DNA from: Clostridia bacterium
GTDB lineage: Bacteria; Bacillota; Clostridia; Christensenellales; Aristaeellaceae
DNA: 64,000 nt
Assembly (NCBI GenBank): GCA_017936375.1
Contig: JAGBFR010000010.1
Span: 60,153 to 124,152 of the forward strand
Direction: 5' to 3'
In this document: piece after piece, positions 24,139 through 33,371 of the stretch
Numbering within the stretch: position 1 is the first letter of the stretch
Layout of the letters: every line of letters begins with the position of its first letter
The notes under the pieces: generated by a model
Seen by the model: only the letters and a program-made list of their open reading frames with translations
What the model was told of the DNA's origin: nothing
The model's database searches: none
Program-made: the position numbers and the translations under genes

Positions 24139-25266
24139 ATGGAAAACAATGTGACAATCAGGAAGAAGCTTTGGTTTGCTTTTGCAGGATGTGTTCTGGT
24201 GTATGTTGTCTTGTGTATGTTTGATGATTTCGGACTTTGGAAGAGCGTCCTTACGGTATCAAGGAAGTGGAACAGGGATTACAGTTACTATACTTCTACT
24301 TTGAATATAGATAGAGACACCTATATTCAGATTGCGAATCTGCTGAATATCTTGGAGTATTTCGGAGTGATGTTCGGCGGGATTATGGCGCTGGCATTTG
24401 TTGCAGACTTCTGTGGAGGACGAGCTATCTCCATCCTTCTCTCAATAGTCAGTATTGCGTTGAGTGTATTTGTGTCTGTATGTCATATTGATTGGTGGTC
24501 GAGTGAACCTTTAGCTGTGACAGGAGCCGTTGCTATTGTTGTAGTGAGTATTATGCAGTTACTATTCTTTGTTTTGCATAAAAACAACGATAAATGTGCG
24601 AAGGTACTCATCTGGTTAGGCGTGATTGGACTTGCAATATCAATCACATTGTCATTTTTTGAATGGACATTTCGCGGAATGAGATTTGCTGGCCTTGAAA
24701 TGTATGATCAATATGGAATTATAAACCTGCTGATGACGGCAGGAAACGGCGTGGACAGCTATACGCGGAGCTGCAATGTTTTCTGGGGCCTTCCGCAGGC
24801 GATGCTGTTTTTTATATTGGGTACTGGTGTATGCTTGAGTGGCGATTATGAAAAAACGCGAATTGCCAAGCGTGCTCAAGTCATGGCAAGAAGGGGTAAT
24901 GAGGGATATATGGGAACGAAGAACAAGCTGACTGCTATACTGCTATCTGTCTTTGTTGGTACGCTTGGTGTTGACCGATTCTACCTTGGCTATACAGGTA
25001 CGGGTGTTGTCAAGCTGCTGACTGCCGGCGGATTGGGAATCTGGACGCTGATTGATCTGGTCAGAATCTGTACGGGCTCCCTGCGTCCGGCAGATGGCTC
25101 TCCTTGGGAAGAGGAGGTCCAAACCAATGCACAGGTGTCCCATACTGCGGCGCCTGCCAGTGATGCGCTTGATGCGCTTCAGAAGCTTTCTGCACTCAAA
25201 GAACAGGGAGTGCTGGATGAAGAGGAATACCAGAGCAAAAAGGCTGAACTACTGAAGAAGATCTGA
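24139..25266 (+). CDS. Multi-pass membrane protein with TM2 and C-terminal SHOCT domains
   Basis: About 375 residues. The first 240 residues hold six or so hydrophobic segments that I cannot assign to a family. Around residues 268-325 is a TM2 domain ([25 protein letters not shown], with the DRFY motif). The last roughly 35 residues, [22 protein letters not shown], form a SHOCT domain, a short oligomerisation/interaction module. ATG at 24139 follows GGTGGGGTGAAAG; the frame is open to a TTG at 24091. Codon use is AT-rich compared with neighbours, suggesting transfer. Function unknown; repression by the divergent XRE protein is likely. Confidence 0.75.
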   Translation: MENNVTIRKKLWFAFAGCVLVYVVLCMFDDFGLWKSVLTVSRKWNRDYSYYTSTLNIDRDTYIQIANLLNILEYFGVMFGGIMALAFVADFCGGRAISILLSIVSIALSVFVSVCHIDWWSSEPLAVTGAVAIVVVSIMQLLFFVLHKNNDKCAKVLIWLGVIGLAISITLSFFEWTFRGMRFAGLEMYDQYGIINLLMTAGNGVDSYTRSCNVFWGLPQAMLFFILGTGVCLSGDYEKTRIAKRAQVMARRGNEGYMGTKNKLTAILLSVFVGTLGVDRFYLGYTGTGVVKLLTAGGLGIWTLIDLVRICTGSLRPADGSPWEEEVQTNAQVSHTAAPASDALDALQKLSALKEQGVLDEEEYQSKKAELLKKI

Positions 25267-25302
25267 TAGGTTGTGGAAAGACCGTGAGAAATTATGGTCT
25301 TT

Positions 25303-25336
25303 GGGAATTGGTTTATACTGACCAATTCCCTTTTTT
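25303..25336 (+). terminator. Intrinsic terminator after TM2/SHOCT gene
   Basis: GGGAATTGGT (25303-25312) pairs perfectly with ACCAATTCCC (25321-25330), then TTTTTT (25331-25336). Confidence 0.92.
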
Positions 25337-25348
25337 ATTTTGCTATAC

Positions 25349-25377
25349 TTGTCTTTCGTGGTTTCTCCGGTTACAAT
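25349..25377 (+). promoter_or_regulatory. Promoter of stand-alone dnaK
   Basis: TTGTCT (25349-25354), 17-base spacer, TACAAT (25372-25377). No CIRCE repeat (TTAGCACTC inverted repeat) is seen before this gene, so HrcA control is not indicated. Confidence 0.65.
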
Positions 25378-25414
25378 ATCATAGACAAATGTTGATTCAA
25401 GGAAGGTTTATCAT

Positions 25415-27208
25415 ATGAGCAAAGTCATCGGCATCGATCTGGGCACGACCAACAGCTGCATGGCCGTCATCGAGGGCGGCGAGCCCGTGGTCATCCCCAA
25501 TTCCGAGGGCGGGCGCACGACCCCGTCCGTCGTCAGCATCACCAAGACCGGCGAGCGCGTCGTCGGCGAGGCGGCGCGCAGGCAGCAGGCCGTCAGCCCG
25601 GAGCGCACCGTGCTCTCCATCAAGCGCGAGATGGGCAACGACTACAGCGTGAAGATCGACGGCAGGAAGTATTCTCCGCAGGAGATTTCCGCGATCATCC
25701 TGCAGAAGCTGCGCCGCGATGCGGAGGCATACCTCGGCGAGCCGGTCACGCAGGCGGTCATCACCGTCCCGGCGTATTTTACCGACGCGCAGCGGCAGGC
25801 GACCAAGGACGCGGGCCGCATTGCGGGGCTTGACGTACTGCGCATCATCAACGAACCGACGGCGGCCGCCTTTGCCTACGGCCTTGACCACGGTCAGGCG
25901 CAGAAGATACTCGTCTATGACCTCGGCGGCGGCACGTTTGACGTGTCGCTCATTGAGATCGGCGACGGCGTGATCGAGGTGCTCGCCACCAGCGGCGATA
26001 ATCATCTGGGCGGCGACGACTTTGACGCGCGGCTGACGGATCATCTGGTGAATGAATTCCGCAGGCTGGAAAAGGTCGACCTCGCCCGCGACGCGGCGGC
26101 GATGCTGCGCGTGCGCGAGGCGGCAGAGAAGGCCAAGCGCGAGCTCTCCTCCCAGCTGAGCGCGCAGGTGATGCTGCCCTTCCTCTGTCAGGATAAGAAC
26201 GGCCCGCACCACATGGATATCACGGTCACGCGCGCCCAGTTTGAGGGCATGACGCGCGATCTCGTCGACCGCACCTGCGGCCCGGTCAATCAGGTGATGA
26301 CCGACGCGGCGCTGACGATGGGTCAGCTCAATCAGGTGCTGCTCGTCGGCGGCAGCACGCGCATGCCCGCCGTGCAGGAGATGGTCAGGCGGCTCACCGG
26401 CAAGACGCCCTCCCGCGCGATGAACCCGGACGAGTGCGTCGCCCTCGGCGCGGCGCTGCAGGCGGGCAAGCTGGCCGCGCCGTCCTCCGGCACGGGCATG
26501 ACCGTCTCTTCGAAGGTGCAGGACGTCATCCTCATGGACGTGACCCCGCTGTCCCTGGCCATCGAGACCGTCGGCGGCGTGGCAACGAAGCTGATCGACC
26601 GCAACACGACCATCCCCGCGCGCCACAGCCAGATCTTCACCACCGCAGCGCCCTTCCAGACAGCGGTGGACATCAAGGTCCTGCAGGGCGAGCGCCATTT
26701 TGCCCGGGACAATAAGCTGCTGGGCAATTTCCGCCTGAAGGGCATCCGCCGGGCGATGGCGGGCGTGCCGCAGATTGAGGTGACCTTTGAGATCGACGCG
26801 AACGGCATCGTCAAGGTCTCCGCGAAGGATCTGGGCACGGGCAATCATCAGGAGATTACGATCTCCTCGACGACCAACATGAGCGAGGACGAGATTCGCC
26901 GCGCGATGGAGGATGCGAAGCAGTACGAGGCATGGGACAGGGCGCGCAAGGCTGCGCTGGACGTGCGCAACGAGGGCGAGCGGCTCATCTATGAGGCGGA
27001 GCAGGCGCTCGCCGGTCATAAGGAGCTGGACAAGGACAGGAAGCGCGTCATCAAGGACGACGTCGCCGCGCTGAAGAAGGCCGTCCACAAGACGAAGCCG
27101 GAGGACATCACCGACGATCAGGCGGCCCAGATCAGGAGTCTGTGCGATGCGCTGCGCCGCGACGCGGGGGATATCCTGCCCACGCAGGGCGGCAATCAGG
27201 GCGTATAA
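25415..27208 (+). CDS. dnaK: Hsp70 chaperone DnaK (stand-alone copy)
   Basis: A 597-residue Hsp70. The ATPase domain shows [13 protein letters not shown] (phosphate 1), [12 protein letters not shown] (phosphate 2) and [13 protein letters not shown] (adenosine motif). The substrate-binding domain begins near [11 protein letters not shown], and a helical lid follows. The GC-rich composition matches the genome. Unlike the usual hrcA-grpE-dnaK-dnaJ cluster it is monocistronic here and lacks a CIRCE element, so it may be a second, specialised paralogue; this cannot be decided from the window. Confidence 0.93.
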   Translation: MSKVIGIDLGTTNSCMAVIEGGEPVVIPNSEGGRTTPSVVSITKTGERVVGEAARRQQAVSPERTVLSIKREMGNDYSVKIDGRKYSPQEISAIILQKLRRDAEAYLGEPVTQAVITVPAYFTDAQRQATKDAGRIAGLDVLRIINEPTAAAFAYGLDHGQAQKILVYDLGGGTFDVSLIEIGDGVIEVLATSGDNHLGGDDFDARLTDHLVNEFRRLEKVDLARDAAAMLRVREAAEKAKRELSSQLSAQVMLPFLCQDKNGPHHMDITVTRAQFEGMTRDLVDRTCGPVNQVMTDAALTMGQLNQVLLVGGSTRMPAVQEMVRRLTGKTPSRAMNPDECVALGAALQAGKLAAPSSGTGMTVSSKVQDVILMDVTPLSLAIETVGGVATKLIDRNTTIPARHSQIFTTAAPFQTAVDIKVLQGERHFARDNKLLGNFRLKGIRRAMAGVPQIEVTFEIDANGIVKVSAKDLGTGNHQEITISSTTNMSEDEIRRAMEDAKQYEAWDRARKAALDVRNEGERLIYEAEQALAGHKELDKDRKRVIKDDVAALKKAVHKTKPEDITDDQAAQIRSLCDALRRDAGDILPTQGGNQGV

Positions 27209-27214
27209 ATAAGA

Positions 27215-27246
27215 AAATGCCGCTTCCCTTTCGGGAGGCGGCATAT
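27215..27246. terminator. Bidirectional hairpin between dnaK and small membrane-peptide gene
   Basis: ATGCCGCTTCCC (27217-27228) pairs with GGGAGGCGGCAT (27233-27244) with one G-T pair. On the minus strand it is followed by TTTTCTTATT, and on the plus strand by ATTTCG, so it works best for the minus-strand gene. Confidence 0.7.
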
Positions 27247-27275
27247 TTCGTTCTTGATTCTGCTGATAGGATCAA

Positions 27276-27410
27276 TCAGTAGAGGATCGCATTGGCGAAG
27301 AACGGCAGGATCGCGGTCAGCAGAAGGGCAGCACAGGCGATCAGCGCGATGATCTGATAGACCTTCTTCTTGCGCAGCTCGCGGGCGCTCGGCGTATTCT
27401 TAGAAGACAT
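27276..27410 (-). CDS. Small (44-residue) single-pass membrane protein
   Basis: A short frame missed by length cut-offs: ATG at 27410 preceded by GGAGG with good spacing, 44 codons, TGA at 27278-27276. The peptide has a polar, basic N-terminus (SARELRKKKVYQ) and one hydrophobic helix (IIALIACAALLLTAILPFF). A TATAAT sits on the minus strand at 27449-27444 and a terminator hairpin lies just beyond the stop. The positive-inside pattern suggests the N-terminus stays in the cytoplasm. No family is recognised. Confidence 0.72.
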   Translation of the reverse strand: MSSKNTPSARELRKKKVYQIIALIACAALLLTAILPFFANAILY

Positions 27411-27549
27411 GGGCCTCAACCTCCAAATCAAAAATCTACATGCATTATATCACAGCTTCACGCATAATCCTAGAGGAAACCGAGAAGAAATTGCGTCATA
27501 AATTCCCCCGGTCGGTCACGGCGGCGCCCTTTGGGGAAGAAAATCACCC

Positions 27550-27579
27550 TTGACACGCCGCGCGCGGACGGCATATAAT
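27550..27579 (+). promoter_or_regulatory. Promoter of cysS T-box transcript
   Basis: TTGACA (27550-27555), 18-base spacer, TATAAT (27574-27579): both hexamers perfect. Confidence 0.85.
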
Positions 27580-27585
27580 AACATT

Positions 27586-27831
27586 TACAGGCAGAGAACG
27601 GAAGAGTATCCCCCTTCAGGCTCCATCAGAGAGGGCGCGCCGCCGGCTGAAAGCGCGCCCGGGCAGCAAAGGAGGAGAAGTGCATCCGGGAGCTCCGCAG
27701 CCGACCGCTTTTGCGCAGGCTGCGGCATGGACGTCGTGTTAAGGCGAAATGAGTGAAGCGCGCCTATGCGCTTAATCAGAGTGGAACCGCGGCCCTGCCG
27801 TCTCTGGAAATCGGAGACGGCAGGGCTTTTT
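27586..27831 (+). promoter_or_regulatory. T-box riboswitch leader, cysteine-specific
   Basis: A leader of about 245 nt before cysS. An AGTA loop-E-like element lies at 27605-27608 on the 5' side of stem I. On the 3' side GAAG-TGC-A places a TGC cysteine specifier codon at 27681-27683. The T-box sequence is AGAGTGGAACCGCGG (27778-27792). Its TGGA bulge would pair with the acceptor end of a tRNA having U73, as tRNA-Cys does. A terminator hairpin follows. Uncharged tRNA-Cys should stabilise the antiterminator and turn on cysS. Confidence 0.92.
27792..27831 (+). terminator. T-box-controlled intrinsic terminator
   Basis: GCCCTGCCGTCTC (27792-27804) pairs with GAGACGGCAGGGC (27814-27826), then TTTTT. 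Its 5' arm begins at the last base of the T-box sequence, as expected for mutually exclusive structures. Confidence 0.92.
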
Positions 27832-27896
27832 GCATCCCGCCCGCCGCCCTCCGCGCAGGACAGCGGATGCAGACAAACAGTCAGGAGGATTTGAGT

Positions 27897-29297
27897 ATGC
27901 AGATTTACAATACGCAGACGCGGAAGAAGGAAGAGTTCGTCCCGATCGAGGAAGGCAAGGTCAGGATCTATGCCTGCGGCCCGACGGTTTATAATTACTT
28001 CCACATCGGCAACGCCCGCCCGTTCATCGTCTTTGATACCCTGCGCCGCTATCTGGAGCACAAGGGCTATGACGTCAAGTTCGTGCAGAACTTCACCGAC
28101 ATCGACGACAAGATGATCCGCCGCGCCAATGAAGAGGGCATCACCGTCAAGGAGCTGGGCGAGCGCTTCATCGAGGAATACTATCACGACGCCGATGCGC
28201 TGGGCATTGAGCGCGCGACCGTCAACCCGAAGGCGACCGAGCACATCCCGGAGATCATCGCGCTGATCAAAAAGCTCGAGGAGAAGGGCCTCGCCTACGC
28301 CACGGACAACGGCGACGTGTATTACAATGTCGAGGGCTTCCATGGCTACGGCAAGCTCTGCGGCCAGAACATGGAGGATCTGGAGAGCGGCGCGCGCATC
28401 GAGGTCGATTCCATCAAGCGCAACCCGATGGACTTCGCCCTCTGGAAGGCGCAGAAGCCGGGCGAGCCGGCGTGGGAGTCCCCGTGGGGCATGGGCCGTC
28501 CGGGCTGGCATATCGAGTGCTCCGCGATGAGCATGAAGTACCTGGGCGAGACCATCGACATCCACTGCGGCGGCAAGGACCTCGTTTTCCCGCATCATGA
28601 AAATGAGATCGCCCAGAGCGAGGGCGCGACGGGCAAGCCGTTCGTCCGCTACTGGATGCACAACGGCTTCATCAACGTGGATAACCAGAAGATGTCCAAG
28701 TCCCTGGGCAATTTCTTCACCGTCCGCGACATCGCCAAGGAGTTTGACCTTGAGGCGGTGCGCATGTTCATGCTCAGCGCGCACTACCGCAGCCCGATCA
28801 ACTTCTCTCGTGAGATGATCGAGCAGGCGAAGGCCTCCCTCGACCGCCTCTACACCGCCAAGGACAACTACGCCTTCCTGCTGGCCAATGCCAAGGACGG
28901 CGAGATGGGCGAGAAGGAAAACGAGCTCATGGAGAAGGTCAAGGCCTGCCGCGAGGGCTTTGACGCGGCGATGGACGACGACATGAACACCGCCAACGCC
29001 ATCGGCCAGATCTTCGAGCTCGTGCGCATGGCGAATGCCGCCCTCACCGAGACCAGCCCGAAGGCCGCCGTCAAGGCCGTGCTCGACACGCTGGATGAGC
29101 TGTGCGGCGTGCTGGGCATCCTCTCCCGCAAGACGGACGAGAAGGACGATCAGGTTGAGGCGCTGCTGGAGGCCCGTGCCGCCGCCCGCGCGGCGAAGAA
29201 CTGGGCGGAGAGCGACCGCCTGCGCGATGAGATCATCGCCCTTGGCTACGTCCTCAAGGACACCAAGCAGGGCCAGCAGATCTCCAAGGCGCTGTAA
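27897..29297 (+). CDS. cysS: Cysteinyl-tRNA synthetase
   Basis: A 466-residue class I aminoacyl-tRNA synthetase. YACGPTVYN carries zinc-ligand Cys27, HIGN (36-39) is the HIGH signature, WHIECSAMS and HHENE supply the other zinc ligands, and KMSKSLGN is the KMSKS loop. The C-terminal helical DALR/anticodon part is complete. The frame is open to 27753 through the T-box, but the ATG at 27897 after AGGAGG is the true start. A cysteine-type T-box precedes it, an independent confirmation of specificity. Confidence 0.97.
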   Translation: MQIYNTQTRKKEEFVPIEEGKVRIYACGPTVYNYFHIGNARPFIVFDTLRRYLEHKGYDVKFVQNFTDIDDKMIRRANEEGITVKELGERFIEEYYHDADALGIERATVNPKATEHIPEIIALIKKLEEKGLAYATDNGDVYYNVEGFHGYGKLCGQNMEDLESGARIEVDSIKRNPMDFALWKAQKPGEPAWESPWGMGRPGWHIECSAMSMKYLGETIDIHCGGKDLVFPHHENEIAQSEGATGKPFVRYWMHNGFINVDNQKMSKSLGNFFTVRDIAKEFDLEAVRMFMLSAHYRSPINFSREMIEQAKASLDRLYTAKDNYAFLLANAKDGEMGEKENELMEKVKACREGFDAAMDDDMNTANAIGQIFELVRMANAALTETSPKAAVKAVLDTLDELCGVLGILSRKTDEKDDQVEALLEARAAARAAKNWAESDRLRDEIIALGYVLKDTKQGQQISKAL

Positions 29298-29341
29298 TCC
29301 CCTGAGGCGCTGCTTTCTCCAAAAACATAAGTGAATAAAGC

Positions 29342-29383
29342 GAAGAAAGCTTGTCGAATGCCGACGAGCTTTCTTCTTTTTTT
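29342..29383 (+). terminator. Intrinsic terminator after cysS
   Basis: GAAGAAAGCTTGTCG (29342-29356) pairs with CGACGAGCTTTCTTC (29362-29376) with one G-T pair, then TTTTTTT (29377-29383). The stem contains a TGTCGAA sequence discussed with the spoIIGA promoter. Confidence 0.92.
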
Positions 29384-29426
29384 GCGCGCTCAAACGACAG
29401 GGAAAAAACGGCCCGGGCGCTATAAT
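29352..29426 (+). promoter_or_regulatory. Candidate Spo0A-controlled promoter of spoIIGA-sigE
   Basis: TATAAT at 29421-29426 lies 16 bases before the SpoIIGA start, with no consensus -35. The spoIIG promoter of B. subtilis is activated by Spo0A at 0A boxes (TGTCGAA). An exact TGTCGAA occurs at 29352-29358, and a weaker inverted copy (TGTCGTT on the minus strand) at 29399-29393 overlaps the -35 position. Matches of seven bases can be chance, so this is a suggestion. Confidence 0.45.
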
Positions 29427-29442
29427 GGCCCCATGAAAGGGG

Positions 29443-30192
29443 TTGACCGCGACGGCTGATCTGGCGGGCGCCGCACTGGAGTGCGCCATGGACGCGCTGG
29501 CGATCCTCATCGCATTGAAGCTTCAGGGGCATGCGGTCAGGCCGCTGCGCGTGCTGTGCGGCGCTGCGCTGGGGGCGGCGATTGCCGGTCTTTGCACATG
29601 CCTTCTGCCAAATCGGGCGGCGCAGATCATGCTCTGGCCGCCGGCTGCGATGGCGATGATGCTGCTGGCCGATGGGGAGGCGCGCGTGCATCCCTTTGCC
29701 GGGATGGCTGTGCTGCTCGCGGCATACGGCCTTCTGGGCGGCACGGTGCAGGCGCTGGCCGGGGCGACAGGCTCGCTCCCTGCGGCATGGCTGCTGGGCG
29801 CGGGCTTTTCTCTGGCTGCGGCGGCCTGCGTCCGGCGGCGCAGGCGCATGCCCGGGCGCGGGAGGCTGATCCTGACCGCGGGTGGGAAGACGGCGGAATG
29901 GGAGGCCATCGTCGACAGCGGGAATACGCTGACGGATTACCTCACGCGCCTGCCGGTCATCGTATTGGCGCAGGCGGATGCGCAGGCGCTGCTCGATCCC
30001 GATGCGCTGCATCTGCGCCCGCTCTTTGCGGATACGGCAGGCGGGCGGCAGATGATGTGGTGCTTCACGCCGGAGCGCGCGCTGCTGCGCACGGAGAGGG
30101 GAACGCGGGAACTGCACGCGGCTGCTGCGCTTTCGCCGGGGCTGCGTCGGGGATCGCCCGCGCTCATCCCGGGCATATGCGCAGAGGATTGA
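29443..30192 (+). CDS. spoIIGA: SpoIIGA-like pro-sigma-E processing protease
   Basis: About 249 residues. The N-terminal half (to about residue 130) has about five hydrophobic segments; the C-terminal half is a soluble domain with [10 protein letters not shown] near residue 158, the aspartic-protease-like motif of SpoIIGA. It lies directly upstream of sigE, the invariant arrangement. It is shorter than B. subtilis SpoIIGA (309). The start is uncertain: TTG at 29443 sits too close to AAAGGGG, but an upstream stop at 29434 excludes earlier starts; ATG at 29488 would remove part of the first helix. SpoIIGA cleaves pro-sigma-E in the mother cell after a forespore signal. Confidence 0.85.
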   Translation: MTATADLAGAALECAMDALAILIALKLQGHAVRPLRVLCGAALGAAIAGLCTCLLPNRAAQIMLWPPAAMAMMLLADGEARVHPFAGMAVLLAAYGLLGGTVQALAGATGSLPAAWLLGAGFSLAAAACVRRRRRMPGRGRLILTAGGKTAEWEAIVDSGNTLTDYLTRLPVIVLAQADAQALLDPDALHLRPLFADTAGGRQMMWCFTPERALLRTERGTRELHAAAALSPGLRRGSPALIPGICAED

Positions 30193-30250
30193 GCTGCCCC
30201 GACACATGCAGAGGACGACGCAAACGGGGATAAGAGTTGGAGGGGATTGT

Positions 30251-30982
30251 ATGGAGAGACAAAGGAGCTGGCCGGCATGGGGCTATGCCGGCGCATATGC
30301 GAGGCCGGCGCTGCGCATCATCCGGCCGGAGGGGAGCGTCGCCTATATCGGCGGGAGCGACATGCTGCCCCCGCCGCTGACCCGCGAGGAGGAGCAGGCG
30401 CTCTTCGCCCGCATGGGGCAGGAGCCGGGCGCCGTGCAGAAGAAGCTCATCGAGCACAATCTGCGGCTGGTGGTCTACATCGCAAGGAAGTTTGAAAACA
30501 CGGGCGTGGGCATCGAGGACCTGACCTCCATCGGCACGATCGGGCTGATCAAGGCGGTCAACACGTTTGATCCCCTCAAGAAGATCAAGCTGGCGACCTA
30601 TGCCTCGCGCTGCATCGAGAATGAGATCCTCATGCACCTGAGACGGACGAGCCGGCAGAAGCTCGAGGTCTCGCTGGACGAACCCCTCAACACGGACTGG
30701 GACGGCAACGAGCTGCTCCTCTCCGACATCCTCGGCACGGAGGGGGATCTGGTCTACCGCTCCATCGAGGAGAGCGTCGAGCGGCAGATGCTCGCCGCCG
30801 CGCTCTCACGCCTGTCGATGAGGGAAAAGGAGATCATGCGCCTGCGCTTTGGCCTCGGCGGGGGAAAGGAGAAGACGCAGAAGGAGGTCGCCGACATCAT
30901 GGGCATCAGCCAGAGCTACATCTCCCGGCTGGAAAAGCGCATACTCAGCCGTCTCCATAAGGATATGGTGCAGATGGGATAA
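30251..30982 (+). CDS. sigE: Sporulation sigma factor sigma-E (pro-form)
   Basis: A 243-residue sigma-70 family protein. [20 protein letters not shown] matches the pro-sequence/mature junction of SigE (YYIGGSEALPPPL in B. subtilis). Region 2 reads [22 protein letters not shown] and [13 protein letters not shown]; region 4 ends with [24 protein letters not shown] at 30251 after GGAGGGG is preferred to an in-frame start at 30206. It is the first mother-cell-specific sigma factor in sporulation, activated by the upstream protease. Confidence 0.95.
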   Translation: MERQRSWPAWGYAGAYARPALRIIRPEGSVAYIGGSDMLPPPLTREEEQALFARMGQEPGAVQKKLIEHNLRLVVYIARKFENTGVGIEDLTSIGTIGLIKAVNTFDPLKKIKLATYASRCIENEILMHLRRTSRQKLEVSLDEPLNTDWDGNELLLSDILGTEGDLVYRSIEESVERQMLAAALSRLSMREKEIMRLRFGLGGGKEKTQKEVADIMGISQSYISRLEKRILSRLHKDMVQMG

Positions 30983-30994
30983 ATATACATGCAT

Positions 30995-31027
30995 GCGGCG
31001 CAGGGGTTTTCCTGCGCCGCTGCTTTT
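30995..31027 (+). terminator. Intrinsic terminator after sigE
   Basis: GCGGCGCAGG (30995-31004) pairs with CCTGCGCCGC (31011-31020), then TGCTTTTG. Confidence 0.78.
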
Positions 31028-31066
31028 GTGCAGGGCAATCTTTGGCGCGCGGGCGGCCGCTGGGGC

Positions 31067-31096
31067 TTGACAGAAAAACCGCCGCTGATATAGAAT
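31067..31096 (+). promoter_or_regulatory. Promoter of M50-scpAB unit
   Basis: TTGACA (31067-31072), 18-base spacer, TAGAAT (31091-31096), about 55 bases before the GTG start. Confidence 0.75.
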
Positions 31097-31150
31097 AAAT
31101 AGAATACCAGCCGGAGGCTCTCCGGCATCTCCCGAAAGGAAATCCGCGCT

Positions 31151-31930
31151 GTGCTTGATTACCTGCAGACGCTTCTGAGCGAACCCATCGCTTTTTTTGA
31201 TCAGGCGATTTTCCGCGTGCTCGCCGTGCTGATCGGCCTTTGCTGCCATGAGTGGGGGCATGCCTATATCGCGTACCGCTGCGGCGACGACACGGCCAAG
31301 CGCGCCGGCCGCCTGACGCTCAATCCCCTGAAGCACCTTGACCCCGTGGGCGCGCTGCTCATGTTCTTCGCCGGCTTCGGCTGGGCGAAGCCCGTGCCCG
31401 TCAATCCGTGGAAATTCAAGGGCAACCGTGTGCTGGCGGACCTGAAGGTCTCGCTGGCGGGCATCACGGTCAATCTCATTCTCTTTGTTCTCTTTACGCT
31501 GCTGGCCGCCGCGTGCAGCGCGGCGATGTGGCTGCCGCAGGTCGTCAGTGAATTCGGCGTGTCCACGCTCATCAGTTATGAATACAATGCGGTCTGGTCG
31601 GTCATCGGCGGCACGGCCGTGCAGGATTTCGGGCCGATGATTGCCCGGACGTATCTCGTGCCGTTCGTCCGCCTGTTTGCCTATTCGGCGCTGGTCAATC
31701 TCAACCTCGCCGTGTTCAATCTGATCCCGATTCCGCCGCTGGACGGCTATCATGTGGTCAACGACCTGATCTTCCGCGGCCGGTTCCATCTGTCCAGGCA
31801 GGTGTTCCAGATCTGCATGATCATCGTCATGGTGCTCTCGGCGAGGGGCATTCTGGGCGAGATCATCAGCATGGTCGTCTACCCGGCGCAGCAGCTGATG
31901 CTCGTGCCTGTCCGGCTGATCTGGGGGTAA
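31151..31930 (+). CDS. Site-2-protease family (M50) membrane metalloprotease
   Basis: A 259-residue membrane protein with about five or six helices. CCHEWGHAYIAY (HEWGH at 33-37) is the zinc-binding motif and FNLIPIPPLDGYH supplies the third ligand aspartate. There is no PDZ domain, so it is the short, SpoIVFB/YwhC-like type rather than RseP. It starts with GTG at 31151 after AAAGGA. The adjacency to scpA-scpB is common in Firmicutes. Natural substrate unknown. Confidence 0.9.
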   Translation: MLDYLQTLLSEPIAFFDQAIFRVLAVLIGLCCHEWGHAYIAYRCGDDTAKRAGRLTLNPLKHLDPVGALLMFFAGFGWAKPVPVNPWKFKGNRVLADLKVSLAGITVNLILFVLFTLLAAACSAAMWLPQVVSEFGVSTLISYEYNAVWSVIGGTAVQDFGPMIARTYLVPFVRLFAYSALVNLNLAVFNLIPIPPLDGYHVVNDLIFRGRFHLSRQVFQICMIIVMVLSARGILGEIISMVVYPAQQLMLVPVRLIWG

Positions 31931-31933
31931 GCG

Positions 31934-32728
31934 ATGGCATACGTTGTTTCGCTCAAGCAGTTCGAAGGGCCGCTTGATCTTCTTTTGCACCTGATCTCCC
32001 GCGCGAAGGTGGACATCAAGGATATCTTCGTCTCCGAGATCACCGAGCAGTATCTCGCCTCGCTGGAGGGCATCGATGAGCTGGACATGGATGTGGCCAG
32101 CGAGTTTCTGACGATGGCGGCGACGCTCCTTGAGATCAAGTCGCGCGCGCTGCTGCCCCGCTCGCCCAAGGAAGAGGAGGAGGGCGAGGAATCCCCCGAG
32201 CAGGCGCTCATCCGCAGGCTCGAGGAATACAAGCTCTACAAGGAATCTGCGGGTCGGATGAAGGAATTCGAGCGCGCGGCGATGCAGGTCTTTTCAAAGC
32301 TCCCGGAGGAATACCCCCTCCCGCCGCAGCCGGTGGAGCTGACGGGCCTCTCGCTGCCCGGGCTTGTGCGCGCGCTGGAGCGCATCATCGCAAGGAACAC
32401 GCAGACGGACGAGCCGGGCCGCGTGTTCCGCTCGATCACGCGCGACAAATTCACCATCGAGCAGTGCGTGTTCAATCTGACCTCCCGCCTGAGGAAGGGC
32501 CCCGTGCTCTTTTCGGACATGCTCTCCTCCGAGGTGACCAAGGATGAGATTGTTTCGTATTTTATGGCGATGCTGGAGCTGCTCAAACTGGGGCGGCTGC
32601 ACGCCGAGCAGGAAAATGCCTATGAGGACATCCTGATACTGCCCGGAAGAAGGGATGAGGAAGGACATGGAGACGGAGATGCAGATTCTCCTGCCGCAGA
32701 CGCAGGAGACGGAAAAGCCAAAGCTTGA
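31934..32728 (+). CDS. scpA: Segregation and condensation protein ScpA
   Basis: A 264-residue kleisin of the bacterial Smc-ScpAB condensin. FEGPLDLLLHLI near the N-terminus and LEIKSRALLP are family motifs; the C-terminal winged helix spans about residues 165-235. The final 20 residues are an acidic, low-complexity tail (GHGDGDADSPAADAGDG). It starts three bases after the protease gene, and scpB overlaps its end. Confidence 0.94.
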   Translation: MAYVVSLKQFEGPLDLLLHLISRAKVDIKDIFVSEITEQYLASLEGIDELDMDVASEFLTMAATLLEIKSRALLPRSPKEEEEGEESPEQALIRRLEEYKLYKESAGRMKEFERAAMQVFSKLPEEYPLPPQPVELTGLSLPGLVRALERIIARNTQTDEPGRVFRSITRDKFTIEQCVFNLTSRLRKGPVLFSDMLSSEVTKDEIVSYFMAMLELLKLGRLHAEQENAYEDILILPGRRDEEGHGDGDADSPAADAGDGKAKA

Positions 32729-33296
32729 GCCCGGCGAGCGCGTGGGCATCGTAGAGGCGATCCTCTTTGTCAGCGGCAACGCCGTGGAAAAGAGCGAGAT
32801 CTGCCGCGCGATGGAGATCACGCCCGAGGAGCTGGAGGAGACGCTCGACGCGCTGGAGAGCGGCTATGACTTTGACCGCCGCGGGCTGCGGCTTCTGCGC
32901 TTCGGCGCGCATGTGCAGCTGGCGACGCGGCCGGACTACGCGCATTATGTCGAAAAGCTGCTCCAGCCCGTGCAGAAGCAGTCGCTCTCGCAGGCGATTA
33001 TGGAGACGCTGGCTGTGATCGCCTACCGTCAGCCGGTGACGAAGGCCGAGGTGGAGGCGGTGCGCGGCGTCAAGTGCGATTACTCCGTGCAGTCGCTGGT
33101 GTCGAAGGGGCTCATCGAGGAGGTCGGCCGCAAGGAGGCGCTCGGGCGCCCGATCCTCTACGGTACGACGGATGCGTTCCTGCGGCATTTCTGCCTGTCC
33201 TCCCTTTCCGAGCTGCCGGAGATCGACTTCTCCGCCCTCACGGCGAAGATGGAGAGCGGCGCGGCCCCGCTGGCGGAGGAGCCCATTGGCGAATAA
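32655..33296 (+). CDS. scpB: Segregation and condensation protein ScpB
   Basis: A 213-residue protein with two winged-helix domains that dimerises and binds ScpA. VGIVEAILFVSGNAVEKSEI opens the fold; ETLAVIAYRQPVTKAEVEAVRGV is the most conserved ScpB motif. Start choice is unsettled: ATGs at 32655, 32667 and 32679 are all in frame and none has an ideal ribosome site. All would overlap the acidic tail of scpA, implying translational coupling. Confidence 0.93.
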   Translation: MRKDMETEMQILLPQTQETEKPKLEPGERVGIVEAILFVSGNAVEKSEICRAMEITPEELEETLDALESGYDFDRRGLRLLRFGAHVQLATRPDYAHYVEKLLQPVQKQSLSQAIMETLAVIAYRQPVTKAEVEAVRGVKCDYSVQSLVSKGLIEEVGRKEALGRPILYGTTDAFLRHFCLSSLSELPEIDFSALTAKMESGAAPLAEEPIGE

Positions 33297-33371
33297 ACAC
33301 GATATGGACGGCGGATGACTGCCGATCGATAAACAACCATTTCAATCATTCAAATGAAGGAGAGAATCACC

